In this document: positions 41,201 through 56,200 of the stretch, one piece after another
Layout of the letters: every line of letters starts with the position of its first letter
Numbering within the stretch: the stretch's first letter is position 1
NCBI RefSeq assembly: GCF_000764305.2
Contig: NW_025937435.1
Location: 2,146 to 66,145 of the forward strand
Length of the DNA: 64,000 nucleotides
Direction of reading: 5' to 3'
DNA from: Hyalella azteca
Taxonomy: Eukaryota; Arthropoda; Malacostraca; Amphipoda; Hyalellidae
Made by a program: the position numbers and the translations under genes
The notes under the pieces: generated by a model
What the model was told of the DNA's origin: nothing
The model's database searches: none
Seen by the model: only the letters and a program-made list of their open reading frames with translations

Positions 41201-44200
41201 TTTGTTGTTATCCAGTCCAGTTATCCAGTCGTAATGTTGTTATCCTTTTGTTGTTATCCAGTCCAGTTATCCAGTCGTAATGTTGTTATCCTTTTGTTGT
41301 TATCCAGTCCAGTTATCCAGTCGTAATGTTGTTATCCTTTTGTTGTTATCCAGTCCAGTTATCCAGTCGTAATGTTGTTATCCTTTTGTTGTTATCCAGT
41401 CCAGTTATCCAGTCGTAATGTTGTTATCCTTTTGTTGTTATCCAGTCCAGTTATCCAGTCGTAATGTTGTTATCCTTTTGTTGTTATCCAGTCCAGTTAT
41501 CCAGTCGTAATGTTGTTATCCTTTTGTTGTTATCCAGTCCAGTTATCCAGTCGTAATGTTGTTATCCTTTTGTTGTTATCCAGTCCAGTTATCCAGTCGT
41601 AATGTTGTTATCCTTTTGTTGTTATCCAGTCCAGTTATCCAGTCGTAATGCTGTTATCCTTTTGTTGTTATCCAGTCCAGTTATCCAGTCGTAATGCTGT
41701 TATCCTTTTGTTGTTATCCAGTCCAGTTATCCAGTCGTAATGTTGTTATCCTTTTGTTGTTATCCAGTCCAGTTATCCAGTCGTAATGTTGTTATCCTTT
41801 TGTTGTTATCCAGTCCAGTTATCCAGTCGTAATGCTGTTATCCTTTTGTTGTTATCCAGTCCAGTTATCCAGTCGTAATGCTGTTNTACATTTAAAGAGA
41901 TGTGTATAAGAGACAGGTGGGGCCCATGCTGGGGTGTTAAGTGGGGCCCATGCTGGGGTGTTGAGTGGGGCCCATGCTGGGGTGTTGAGTGGGGCCCATG
42001 CTGGGGTGTTGAGTGGGGCCCAAGCTGGGGTGATAGGTGGGGCCAATGCCGGGCCCATGCACTCCCTTTTTTTAACCCCCTTTTCCCCAACAGGGCCCCA
42101 GGGCCCCGCGGGGCTGCCGGGCTTCCAAGGAGACCGCGGGCGGGATGGCTACCCGGGCGGAGGGGGCAACCGGGGCCTGCCCGGCGAGCCCGGACCCCCC
42201 GGACCCGCGGGAGACCCGGGCCGACAAGGGATCAGCCCTCCGGGGGACCCTGGCATACAAGGTAACCCCTATTAGGGTTAACTGTCTTAAACCCCATTAG
42301 GGTTAACTGCCTTAAACCCCATCAGGGTCAACTGTCTTAAATCCCATTAGGCTTAACTGAACCCCATCAGGGTTAACTGCCTTAAACCCCATCAGGGTTA
42401 ACTGCCTTTAACCCCATCAGGGTTAACTGAACCCCATCAGGGTTAACTGCCTTAAACCCCACCAGGGTTAACTATCTTAAACCCCATTAGGGTTAACTGA
42501 ACCCCATAGGGTTAACTATCTTAAACCCCATTAGGGATAACTGAACCCCGTTAGGGTTAACTGCTGATTAATACCATCAGGGTTAACTGTCTTAAACCCC
42601 ATTTGGGTTAACTGTCTTAACCCCCATTAGGGTTAACTGTCTTGAACCCCATTATGGTTAACTGTCTTGAACCCCATTAGGGTTAACTGCCTTAAACCCA
42701 TCAGGAGTTAACTGCCCTTAACCCTATTATGGTTAACTGTCTTAAACCCCAATAGGGTTAACTCCCTTAAACCCCATTAGGGTTAACTGAACCCCATTAG
42801 GGTTAACTGTCTTAAACCCCATTAGGGTTAACTGCCTTAAACCCCATTAGGGTTAATTGAACCCATTAGGGTTAACTGTCATACACCCCATTATGGTTAA
42901 CTGTCTTGAACCCCATTAGGGTTAACTGACCCCATTAGGGCTTACCCCTGACTAATCCCCCCCTCCCCCCCCCCGCAGGGTTCCCGGGCGTCCCAGGCAT
43001 CCAGGGCCCACGGGGGGACGTGGGCCCCCCGGGGTTCGCGGGTCGTAAAGGGTTCGTCGGGGACCCCGACTTTGGGGCCAAGGGTCGGGACGGCAGACCG
43101 GGCCGCGCGGGGGTCAACGGTCTTCAGGGTCAACAGGGCGACGCGGGCCGGCCAGGTAACCCTGACCCTTAGGGTTGAGCCCTTATATTTGTTTATTGGG
43201 ATAAGTAATTGATAATTAGAATAAATATTTGTTAATTACGATAAATAATTATTTATTATTAAATATATTTGTTAAAATTGATATATAATTGCTTAATATG
43301 ATATATAATTGTTAATTTGGATAAATAATTGTTAATTATGATATATAATTTTTAATTAGGATATTTAATTGATAATTAGGATATACAATTGTTAATTAAA
43401 ATATTCAATTGTTAACTAGGATATATAATTGTTAAATAGGAATTAATAATTCTTTGTTATGAGTCCAATTATCGAGAAATATAAAACAGTTTAAGTTAAC
43501 CTAAATTACTCCTTAATTATTAAATTAATATGTGTCCCCAATTAGCGTCCCCATTTAGCGTCCCCAATTAGCGTCCCCAATTAATGCTAATCAGGAATTA
43601 ATGTGGGCCCCGCCCGCAGGTCTCAAGGGCATACCGGGCCTCGGTGTCCCCATCAAGGGCCCCAAGGGCTTCAAGGGCTTCATGGGCCCCACGGGGGACC
43701 CGGGATTCAGCCCCCGGGACGCCCCCAACGGGGTCCCGGGCATCAAGGGCCCCACGGGCGACGCCTGCATCCCGCGGCCCCGTGAGTAAATGAGAGGGCC
43801 ATTTGGGCCAAATAAGAGGGCCATTGTGGGCCAAATGAGAGGGCCATTGTGGGCCAAATGAGAGGGCCATTGTGGGCCAAATGAGAGGGCCATTGTGGGC
43901 CAAATGAGAGGGCCATTGTGGGCTAAATGAGAGGGCCATTATGGGCCAAATAAAGGAACATTTTGGGCCAAATAATAGGTCCATTGTGGGCCAAATTGGC
44001 GGGCCATTTTGGGCTAACCTAAATATTCACAAGTCCTTACCTTAATATTATCTAGTAAATTAGTAAATTATGATTATATTTAATTATATAGTACGCGTAT
44101 TAATTCATCAAATTATAATTATATATAAATTATTTATATTTAATTTCAATATTTCTTATCGAAAAGGAACATCGCCTAATCCCCCTAATCCCCCTAACCC

Positions 44201-47200
44201 CCATTGTTCTCCTCCCTCAGAGTCCCCATGCCTCCCCGGAGAGCGGGGGGACCCGGGGTACCCAGGCAGCCCGGGGTTCAAAGGGGAGCCCGGGTTCCCG
44301 GGCCCCGCGGGCAGGAAGGGCATCGCGGGGAACGTGGGCCTCGCGGGCAACCGCGGGCCCGACGGTATCGCGGGATCAAACGGTAACTGAATTATTATTA
44401 TTATTTATATTATTATTATTATAATATTAATATTATTATTATTATTATTAGTATTTATTTTATTATTTATATTGGAATATTTTAAATATTCCAGTATTTT
44501 ATTGAAGACAGTAACAATTTCGGTTTCTACATGCCGAAAAAAAATCTAACTTTTTTATTATATCGAAATCTATCACAATTTATCTCATTTTATATGCTAA
44601 AGTTTGGACAGTTTCAGGTCGTCTACTTATGTTATGGAATCATTTGACTTCTCAGTTCAATGTGATTCTGATTATATATAAAGTACATTTATGAATACAT
44701 TAAAAAACATGATTACACAATTACATTTAAAGTTGTGTTTATGTATGTTTTTCTTTCATTTTGTATTTTTATAGATACATTATATTTAATGATTTGGACT
44801 TTTGTATTAATAATTCCGTTACGCAATACCAAAGTCTACCAGCAAAGTGTAAATTTTTTCTTGTGGAAGTCGTTTTCTATTACCGGGTATATTATCAGTA
44901 ACTTTGGTAAATTGAATATGGATTAATACATTAACCAAAAATTTTAGCTTCCTTTTTTATTCAAGTTGGAAATATTAACAACTTTTTAATCGAACTAAAA
45001 AATATTAAACAATTGTACTTTACTATTTGGTTATATTCATCATTCCCTCTCTTTTATTTATTAAAAAAATCTTTCTTTCTTTATTCTCTGAGAGATGCAT
45101 TTTATACATTCTTTTTATTTTATATATATTTACATACACTTTATATATATTAATATTTTATTCATATTTTACTATATTTATATATACATTTTATATATAT
45201 TTATATGTATATATCAATTCCAGGCTTTTATATACATATATTTCTACCCCCTCCCTCCCCGTCATCCCCGCAGGCCTCTCTGGGTACGCGGGGCGCAAGG
45301 GGGAGCCAGGCTCCCTAATCCCGGGCCCCGCACTGCCCGGGGTCAGGGGAGACCCAGGCTTCCCGGGCCCCATTGGTGACGCCGGGCCTCGAGGGCCTCA
45401 GGGGCGGCCCGGCGCTGATGGACGAGTGGGCGCCGCAGGCGAGCAGGTGCGAATTATGGCCTCGAGTGGGGCCCACTGGGGCTTCAACGGGGCCCCACAG
45501 AACCTCAGTGTTTGAAACGACCTCATGTCCTCTAGAACTTCAGTTGGGTCCCACTAGTGCCTCAGAAGGCCCCAATAGAGCGCCATTGGGGCCCACAAGT
45601 GCCTCAAGGCCAATAGGGCGTTCACGTTACATATGGCAATGCAGGTAATATACGTAGAGTGAGTCGAACTAGACACCAGTGACTAGGAATGAACTAGACG
45701 CTAGTGATCACTCGGTATAATTACCCTAGGGATTTAGAGCCCCCGCCGGAGAGAAGAATTGATTAATGGGTACTTGGCAACCTTTCCGTTGCTATGGAAA
45801 CAAAAGAATTTGTTAATGAGCACATGGCAACTTTGCGTTGCTATGGAAACCAAAGAATTAATTAATGGGTTCATGACTTCATGGCAATCTGTAAGGCAAA
45901 AAATTAGGTTTTATCCTCAAATTCTTAATGCAATTATAGGAATAAAAGAATGAATAGTGCATCAGAAATAAACGACAATCAACGAACGAACAAACACTAC
46001 TAATAAGAAAGAATGACATCGCATTGCTCAATCTACACAAACTTCTAAAGGCAGTCGTAGCCGAATATTTAGATTAAATAGAAAATAAAACTTCTGGGCG
46101 TAAATTTTTCATTCTGAACGCTTTTCTGACATTATGACCAAGAATAGGTGATTTATTCTTTGATTATGTACTCATTGCCAATCAAATTAGTATATCAACG
46201 AAAATCATATTTTCTTCGTTTAGATCCGTTTTCTAACCTGAGAGTAGCAACAGTAACTTCGGTAAAGTATGTCCATTCGAACCTATCACTTTTCTAAACC
46301 ATACTACTTTTTAACTCTTTTTTTTTTTTTTATTTAAGGTAATCTCACTTAAGTCCAGTGCCTAATAATAATATTTAATCATACTTCAATAGAACTACTG
46401 AGAAATTTGTTAGGTGAGTTTCATGCTTATTAATTTATTAGGAGGAAATTTCATATGTTTTATTATTATTAAGATAGAGCATAATTAATACACGGAGAAA
46501 TAATGCAGCTCAAGTAATAAATGAAGAAATAATGAAACTTAAAAAATAATTAGGGAAATAATGAAGCTTAATTAATAAATGGTGAAATAATTAAGAAATT
46601 AATTAATAGATGGATACAGAATGAAGCTTAATTAACAGTGTGGCCCAGTGGTTACAGTTCAGAGTACCAAGATTGGCGCAGTGAGTTGCGGGTTCGATCC
46701 CAGCTCTGTGCGCCAGTTTCTACCCTAATGGACCCTAATGGACCGCTCAATGGACCCTAATAGACCCTAATGGACCGCTCAATTGGCCCTAATGGACCCT
46801 AATGAACCGATCAATGGACCCTATTGAATATATATAATATAGCATTTATATTAATAATAGGGATATATTGAAATTATAGGGGAATTATGGACCCTAATGG
46901 ACCCTATATAGACCCGCTTCTCCTTAGGGGCTACCAAGGGCAGGCGGGCCCAAAGGGCATCAAGGGCGCGGCCGGCGGTTTCTTCACCTTAGAGGCAGAG
47001 CGCGGGGACCCTGGACCCGCAGGTGAGGGGGGACCCTGGACCCGCAGGTGAGGGGGGACCCTGGACCCGCAGGTGAGGGACCCGCAGGTGAGGGGGACCC
47101 TGGACCCGCAGGTGAGGGGGCCTGGGCCCGCTGGTGAGGGGGGACCCTGGACCCGCAGGTAAGAGGGCCTTGGCCCGCAGGTAGGCCCTCTTCTAAATAG

Positions 47201-50200
47201 ATTTTCTTGCAGGTTACCCTGGAAGGCCCGGCAACCCTGGGCCCGTTGGGATCCGGGGCCCCAAGGGCGTGCGAGGCAATGTGGGGACACCTGGGCCCAA
47301 GATGGACGGGCTGACGGGCCTCAAGGGCTACCCAGGAATCGTTGGGGCCCCAGGCTTCAGGGGACAGATTGGGGCCCAAGGGGCCCAAGGCGACCCAGGC
47401 ATTGACGTTAGTTTTCCACGCCACTTTTTGTAAATGAAAAAAATTAAAATACTATATTAAATTATCAGATAAAATACTATATAATCTATAATATTATAGC
47501 TATAATATTTATGTATAATTTCATTTAAGGTTTGTGTAATAATTGCATTATATATTTTAAAATGATCAATTTTCTCTAACTCTCTTTTACCTGAAAATAT
47601 TTAACATAAATACTATATGATAAATACTATAAAATATGATATGATATAAAATACTATATAACTATAAGATTTATGTATAATTTCAGTCAATGTTTGCGCA
47701 TTAATTGTGTATATATTTTAAAATAATAAATTTGTAGTAATAAATAAATAAAATTATATTTTAAAGTAATAAATAGACAAAATAAAATTAAAATAATAAT
47801 AAATGAGAAATAAAATAAATAAAATTAAAATAATAATAAATATTAAATAAATCAATTTAATTAATATTAAATGCGTCCCCCCAGGGGACCCCCGGGGACA
47901 AAGGAGACGCTGGGGACGCGGGACGTTCAGACGTGGCGGGCCCACCGGGACAGCCGGGCCTCCCTGGCTCTAAAGGGGAGACTGGGGACCAAGGCTTCCC
48001 CGGGGCCAAGGGGTTCTATGGCTACCCGGGAACCGTGGGGCCCAGGGGGCCCAAGGGCATCGCTGGATTACCTGGGATTAACGGCAGGAAGGTGAGGCCC
48101 CTCTTCCCCTTATATGGGGCCCTTATTCCTTTTATATAGGCCCTTCTTCTCCAGGGTAATTTTATTTAATTTATGGTAATAATGAGCCATATTTCAGGGT
48201 AAATTCAAGTGATAAAGGGTAATTGACGTTCACATTTCAGGGTAACTTCGAGTTTTCCAGGGTAACTGATGGTCATAGTCTAGGGTAACTTTATGTAAAC
48301 CGTGGAAATTTAAAGTAATTCAGGGGGATAATTACCCCAACCCTGCAGGGTCAACGCGGCAACCAGGGCATCAGCGTCCCCGGGGAGAGGGGACCGCCAG
48401 GGGACCAAGGGTTCAACGGCTTTCCAGGGTTCCCTGGCAACCCCGGCCAGATAGGGATGTCAGGTAACCCCCAGACATCAGTTGCCATGTACCATTTAAC
48501 GACATCAACTGCCATGTACCTTTCAATATCCTTTGTCATATACCATTTAACGACATCAGTTGCCATGTACCATTTAGCGACATCAGTTGCCATATACCAT
48601 TTAGCTTCATCAGTTGCCATGTACCATTTAACATCAGTTGTCATGTACCATTTAACGACATCAGTTGTCATGCACCATTTAGCGGCATCAGTTGCCATGT
48701 ACCATTAACATCAGTTGCCATGTACGGTGATGTACCATTTAACATCAGTTGCCATGTACCATTTAGCGACATATGCCCTTCCTGTGCCCCAGGGTTGCCG
48801 GGCCAAAGAGGGTTCCCGGGTCGGAAGGGGGAGCCTGGGATATACGGCAGCGTCGGGGCCCCAGGAGACCCAGGGTTCGACGGACGACCCGGGGCCTTGG
48901 GACAACCGGGACGTCATGGGGCCTACGGCGTCAAGGGACAGCCTGGAGATGGCGGGTTCAGAGGTGAGAGTCGGGACCAGCCGGGCCCGTTGGGCGCGGG
49001 ACCAACGGGCCAACATGTTTGTCCAAATAATTTTTGTGCAATGGAATGAAATGTTAATATTTATTGTATAAGGAAATGAATTAATTAAAAATATGGTGAA
49101 ATGGAATGAAGTGATTATAAATATTGTACAATAGAATGACGAAAACAAGATTGATCACAACACTAATTAATTAATAAAAAATATTAATTATAATTATTTA
49201 TGTTAAATGTATACTAATTATTTATGTTAAATAAATACTAACTACGTTAAATTATTATTTATTTTGATTATTATTGATGATGATGATTTTATCGAACCAC
49301 AAGGACGCCCGGGGCTTGCCGGGGACCCTGGGACTGACGGGGCCATCGGGCCACGAGGAGATTTTGGACCGGAAGGCATACCAGGGAACCGAGGCTTTGA
49401 CGGAAACCCGGGCCCCAAGGTGAGACCCTGGGCCACAAGGTGACACTCGGGCCCCAAGGAGAGTCTCCGGGCAACAAATATGAGACCTCGGGCCCCAAGG
49501 TAAGACCCAGGCCCCAAGGTAAGACCCCGGGCCCCAAGATGAGACTTGGGCTCCACGTTGGGACTCGGGCCTCAAGGCGAGAACCCGGGCCCCAAGGTAA
49601 GACCTGTGGTCTACACGGAAGACTCGGACCCCACTATCAAGCAAGGGACTTCATCTTGGGCCGGGCCCGCTGAAGATAAACGGTCTTCTTACCTTTGCAA
49701 TCTTAAGTTATTTATAAATAAAAAATGTGAACTGAAATATCGTGTATCTCACTTCGTAAATATACAGCGGTATTCTGGTAATGGTATCGCCGGCCTTAGT
49801 GCCGATTATTCACGATTGATTTGTCGGGCAGGGCCAACCCGGAGACATCGGACCCCAGGGTTACCGCGGGGCCCCGGGACTGTCGGGGATCTTCTCGGGC
49901 CACGGCGACCCGGGGGTGCAAGGTACGAGGCAGCCCCTCTCCCCCTCACCCTACTCCCCCATGAGGTGATAACAGGGCTGAGTGATAACAGGGCTCATTG
50001 ATAACAGGGCTCAGTGATAACAGATAACAGGGTTCAGTGATAACAGGGCTCAGTGATAACAAGGCTTAGTGATAACAGGGCTCAGTGATAACAGGGCTCA
50101 TTGATAACAGGGCTCAGTGATAACAGGGCTCAGTAATAACAGGGCTGAGTGATAACAGGGTTGTTATCCGCCAGGTGACCCTGGTGCTCCGGGCCAGGAT

Positions 50201-53200
50201 GGGCCCCAAGGACGTGTGGGACGCATCGGGGCCCCGGGTCCTGATGGTCGCGCCTTCCCGGGCCCAAAAGGGCCCAAAGGCATCCCGGGCGACCCCGGCC
50301 GAGCCGGCGCCCCAGGGTTTAACGGATTAAAGGTAACGGTTACCCATGGTATTAGAGGCAGGGTAACCATTCGCTGTTGTATATATGATAGGGTAACGGT
50401 AATCCTTTGCCTAATTCTTAGGTAACCCTTTTGTATGGTTAAAGGCAACTTCGTGGGATTCCCTGGTCATATTGATAATATAACGTAGTTATTGCTGTAA
50501 AAAAATCCCGGTTCGTTTTCTAAGAAATTGAAAGTAAAAAACGGCATTCTAGCACAGACTAATCCAGCCTCGTCTCGTGGATTTTACATTCATAAATAAT
50601 GTCCATGGCAACTGACACATGAAGCTTTATTTATCCAATTGTAATAGTTAATATACTAATTATTATATAATATACTATACCTATATATTATGCACATAAT
50701 ACTAATAAGAAATAATACATTAAGTACTAAACAGACGGAAAAATATTTTATTGCATTGAAACGGTAAATATACAAATTATTACTTATAATACCAATAACA
50801 AATAACAAATTAATACAGCTTATTCGTCCAATTGTAATGATTAATATACTTATTATTGATTATAATGCTAAAAACAAATAATGAATTAAGTGCTAAACAG
50901 ACGAAAAATTACAAGCTGTAGAGATTTTGTTAGCTCCGTCATTCACTGTTCATGTAACCCCCTCCCCCCAACCTCTTCGGTCGTAACCCCCCCCTCGGTG
51001 TGCAGGGCCTCCCTGGGGACGCGGGCACCCCGGGGGCGACGGGGGAGCCGGGGGTGCGGGGGGACGTGGGCTTCCCCGGCCTCCCCGGCATCGTGACGTT
51101 CGCTTTGCCCGGACCCGCGGGGCCCCAGGGCCCCAAGGGCATGAGTGGGGACCCAGGCTTCTTTGGCCTCGCAGGTAATGGGCCCTGGTTATGGGGGTAA
51201 TAGTAGTGTTAATGGGGTAATGAGCGCTTGTAATGAGGCAAATAGGTGGCACTGATAATAGGAGTAATGGGCGTTGGTAATAGGAGTAATGGGCGCTGGT
51301 AATGGGAGTAATGGGCGCTGGCAATGGGAGTAATGGCGCTGGTAATAGGAGTAATGGCGCTGGCAATGGGAGTAATGGCGCTGGTAATAGTAGTAATGGC
51401 GCTGGTAATGGGAGTAATGGATGCTTTTAATGGGCGCAGGTACTGAGAGTAATGGGCGCTGGTAATGGGCGCTGGTAATGGGGTAATGGGCGCTGGTAAT
51501 AGGAGTAATGGGCGCTGGAAATGGGAGTAATGGGCGCTGGTAATAGGAGGAATGGCGCTGGTAATAGGAGTAATGGGCGCTGGTAATAGGAGTAATGGGC
51601 GCTGGTAATAGGAGTAATGGCGCTGGTAATGGGAGTAATGGGCGCTGGTAATAGGAGTAATGGGCGCTGGTAATGGGAGTAATGGCGCTGGTAATAGGAG
51701 TAATGGGCGCTGGTAATGGGAGTAATGGGTGCAGGAAATGGGAGTAATGGGCGCTGGTAATAGGAGTAATGGCGCTGGTAATAGGAGTAATGGGCGCTGG
51801 TAATAGGAGTAATGGGCGCTGGTAATGGGAGTAATGGGCGCTGGTAATGGGGGTAATGGGTGCTGGTAATGGGGGTAATGGGTGCTGGTAATGGGGGTAA
51901 TGGGTGCTGGTAATGGGGTAATGGGCGCTGGTAATGAGGGTAATGGGCGCTGGTAATGGGGTAATGGGCGCTGGTAATGGGGGTAATGGGTGCTGGTGAT
52001 GGGGGTAATGGGTGCTGGTAATGGGGTAATGGGCGCTGGTAATGAGGGTAATGGGCACTGGTAATGGGGTAATGGGCGCTGGTAATGGGTAATGGGCGCT
52101 GGTAATGGGTAATGGGCGCTGGTAATGGGGTATTAACTGGTCCCCATCCTCCCCAGGCACCCCCGGCGACCGCGGGTTCCCCGGCACGCCTGGAGCCCCC
52201 GGGCCACAGGGAGCCGTCGGAGAGCGAGGCCCCACGGGGCCCTCAGGTCAGTGCAGGGGCGGGGTCCAGGATTACTGGGGCCAACTGGGCCCAAAATTGA
52301 TGGGCCAATTGGGTCCAGAATTGATGGGGCCAAAGTGAGCCCAGGATTGATGAGGCCAAAGGGGTCCAAAATTTATGGGCCCACAAAAAATTTATGTTAA
52401 CAATTTTTAAATTTTTGATGAAATCCATGGCCCAGTTGGGCCAGCCTTGACATAAGGCCCAGTGGGCCCACTTTGTGTCGCCTGAGAGTTGACTTTGTGT
52501 CGCCTGAGAGTTGACTTTGTGTCGTCTGAGAGTTGACTTTGTGTCGCCTGAGAGTTGACTTTGTGTTGCCTGAGAGTTGACTTTGTGTCGCCTGAGAGTT
52601 GACTTTGTGTTGACGTTGACAGGATTCGGCAACAAGGGCGACATGGGCGAGCCAGGGAGGCCCCAGGACCCGGGCCCACCGGGCCCCCCCGGGACACCCG
52701 GCGCCGACGGCACCAAGGTGGGGGATGACGGGTGGGGGTGCGGGGTGTGGGGATGACGGGTGAGGGATGACGAGTGGGGGAGGCGGTATGAGGGGGATGA
52801 CAGGTGGGGGGATGTGGGGTGGGGAAGTGCGGGGTGGGGGGTGCTGAGGGCGTTGGGTTGTTAGAGCAGTCGAAGAGGTGGGGCACATTATCCGGGGAGA
52901 GGTGGCAGTAGTTGCACAGGTTATTGATGTTATTATGGATTCTGCTTTTGTATATAGTATATATTTAGGAGTATATAGTGCAGTGAATATAGTGAGTAGT
53001 ATATAGTGAGTAATTAATATATATAGTATTCAGGAGTATATAGTGGCCGGAGCGAAGTTGTGCCAACGTCCGTCTTGCGGATCCTTTATCTTGCCAATCT
53101 TTTATCTTGCGGACCTTTATCTTGGTGATCTTTTATCTTGCGGATCTTTTATCTTACAGACCTTTACCTTGTGGACTTTTATCTTGCGGTTATTTTTTTG

Positions 53201-56200
53201 TGTTTGTTAAGATTTATATACTGGCGGAGGAGGCCAGCCGTTAAGTACGGCAGCTCGGACAGCGTCGGAGTGGAGGGTGCTGCTAGCTGCTTTAAGGGTG
53301 GTACCCTTGAAGGGTCGAGCCAAATACAAAGTGCAGAAACTTTGTGAAAGTTGTTGCTCGGCCAGGACTTATTTGTGACATGGGCTATACAGGTGACCCA
53401 GGGTGGCCCAGTGGTTATATATGGGCAGGGTGGCCCAGTGGTTATATATGTGCAGGGTGGCCCAGTGGTTAAAGTTCAGAGTCCTAGGATTGGAGCAGTG
53501 AGTTGCGGGTTCGATCCCAGCTCTGTGCGCCAGTTTCTGGTCAGAATCGGCTAGGAGGCCGGGCGGTTAAGCACAGCAGAATTGTAGCAGTGAGTTGCGA
53601 GTTCGAGACCGCAAAATGCTGTGAATGTTCTGCGATGTTAAGAATCGGCGACAGGCCTACGGCCTAATAAACGCTGAAACTGCTATTATTATTATTATTA
53701 TACGTAGGTCAGGTCTTTCAGCCTTTGATATTGGTCGTGCTGTACGATAAATCTTCGTGACTGCGAGCAAGATGCCGACTTGCAAAGAACTAGCGGATAC
53801 AACAGGTCGTCTATTGTTGGCTATGGTAGACCAATATTTCGTGTATAATTTGTGCGTTAGTTAAATTTATAGTATTTTGAAAATTAAGCTATTAGAAATA
53901 CTGATCCTTAAGCGTTTGAAAGCGTTATAGGGTTGAGTTATAGTTCTCAGGGTTGAGTTTTGAACTGTTTGGAGGGGGATGCAGGGTGGGGGGGTGGGGT
54001 GAATGGGGCATGGCAGGGGGTTTAATGGCCCCATCCCCGTGCAGGGGGCGCGGGGGGACGACGGTTTCCCCGGCATACGGGGCCCCGATGGCTTTCCGGG
54101 ACAGTCTGGAGACCCTGGGACCGCGGGCCCACCGGGCCCACCCGGTACGAGTTAAAGGCTTTATATATATGAGTAATGATATATATTAAATATATACCAT
54201 ATTATAATATATATACACCATATTTATTATAATTATAGGAGATAACTGCGCTGTGCTAAGAATTTTACATTAATAAAATATTTTTATTAATACAATTATG
54301 AATAATATTTTTATTTTTATTTATAAATTAAATATATACCATATTATAATATATACAACATATTTATTATAATTATAGGAGGTAAATGCGCTGTGTTAAA
54401 ATTATCTTATTGATAAGTTTTATTTGTCAAAAAAATTACAAATAATTTTTTATCTATAAATAAAATTATACATTTATTTATAATAAATGTTTATTAAATA
54501 AATTTAATTATTTAATATTACCATGGCCCCAGGCCTCCCCGGCACCCCCACGGGGCGCGGGCCCCCCGGGGCTGATGGATGGCCCGGACAGGACGGGATC
54601 CCGGGTAGACCGGGCCAGAAGGGCCGACCGGGTGACTTCGGGCCCACAGGGCCCATTGGGGCCCCGGGCCTTCCCGGCCTAACATTCCCCGGACAGAGAG
54701 GGGACCCCGGCTTCCGAGGTGGGGGTTATATATATGAGGGGTCCCATATAATATATATGAGGGAAGGATATATAATATGTTTTATATAAGAGGGCCTTTA
54801 GTTTATAATATATATATATGGAAGTCAATATATATATAAAAGGTTGAATATATGTGAGGGGTTACATATACATATATATTTGAGGAGAGGGCCCATGTAT
54901 AATATATATGAGGGAAGGATATATAATATATTATATAAAAGAGGTCTTCAGCGTTTCATCTATATTTTTGTGGGGGGTCAATATATATAAATATATAAAA
55001 GAAAGACCAGAGAATTTGTTTTATTCGCAATTTTCTTATTAGTTTTGGATTTTGGATTTTTTGGATTTGTCAGAACCTTGAGACTGTTTTCGGAGTAATT
55101 TTCGGTGCTTTGATTCTAAATTATTTTGTGATTTTGTAATTATTCCTAACAATTTTGATTTTTGAGTAGTATCCTATTTACTTGACTTTGTACTTATGTC
55201 GACGCTAATTTCATCACTCAATGCGCCTTTTAACTTGATAATGAATGATAGAAACATTCGAAACGTCGTTAACGAAATAAACATGTTCATCGGTAACCTG
55301 ATTTTCGATTTGCCAGTTCAAACTAAAAATATTGTTCGATATATTGAAAAAACTAATAAGAAAATTGCAAATAAAACAAATTCTCTGGTCTTCAATGAAA
55401 CCTGCTTGAAAGAAGAAATTCTGCCAACCTATACTAATATATAAAAGAGTGAATATATGCCGGGGGTTAATATACATAACTATATATAACGCAATGCCTA
55501 TAAGGGGTTATAGGGGACAATGTATACATGCAAAAAAATATTTACATTATTTATACGTCATATATAATGAAATATTCACTAATTATACATAAATTAATTA
55601 TATGTCATCAATGCACTGACACAACATCGTATAATGTTGTATATATTGGCCAATATATATAATGTTTATATATACCACATTATATTTTATATAATACATT
55701 ATATTATATATATATATATTGTAATATATATATATACACTCAACCCTCCCCACACAGGGCCCGTGGGGCTCCCGGGCCGGCCGGGCCGCAGCGGGCTGGA
55801 CGGCAGACCGGGCCTGCAGGGCAGACCCGGGGACCAGAAGGGGGAGCGGGGGGACGCGGGCTACCCCGGCCCACCAGGGTGAGGGTCTAGCCCTGTTATG
55901 TTAATTGGTAGGGTCTAGCCCTGTTATGTTAATTGGTAGGGTCTAACCCTATCTCGTCTCAGTCATGGGGTCTAACCCTGTCTCGTCTCACCCACAGGGT
56001 CTAACCTTGTTACGTCTCAGCCCTAGGGTCTAACCCTGTCTCGTCTCAGTCATAGGGTCTAACCCTGTCTCGTCTCAGCCATAGGGTCTAACCCTGTCTC
56101 GTCTCAGCCATAGGGTCTAACCCTGTCTCGTCTCAGTCATAGGGACTAACCCTGTCTCGTCTCAGTCATAGGGTCTAACCCTGTCCCGTTTCAGTCATAG

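Noticed and set aside
41900..41940. Peptide MCIRDR and the reverse-strand VSYTHL
   Set aside because: Known translation artefacts of the Tn5 mosaic end.
51175..52135. Regular 22-bp array resembling a CRISPR
   Set aside because: Units are directly adjacent with no unique spacers, in an intron of an animal gene.
53460..53535. tRNA gene
   Set aside because: A and B boxes belong to the SINE head; the sequence does not fold as a full cloverleaf and recurs with the same flanks.
55196..55444. 82-codon frame as a real gene in intron 25
   Set aside because: Not repetitive, so kept as a note, but no start context, family match or splice partner; may be a transposon relic.
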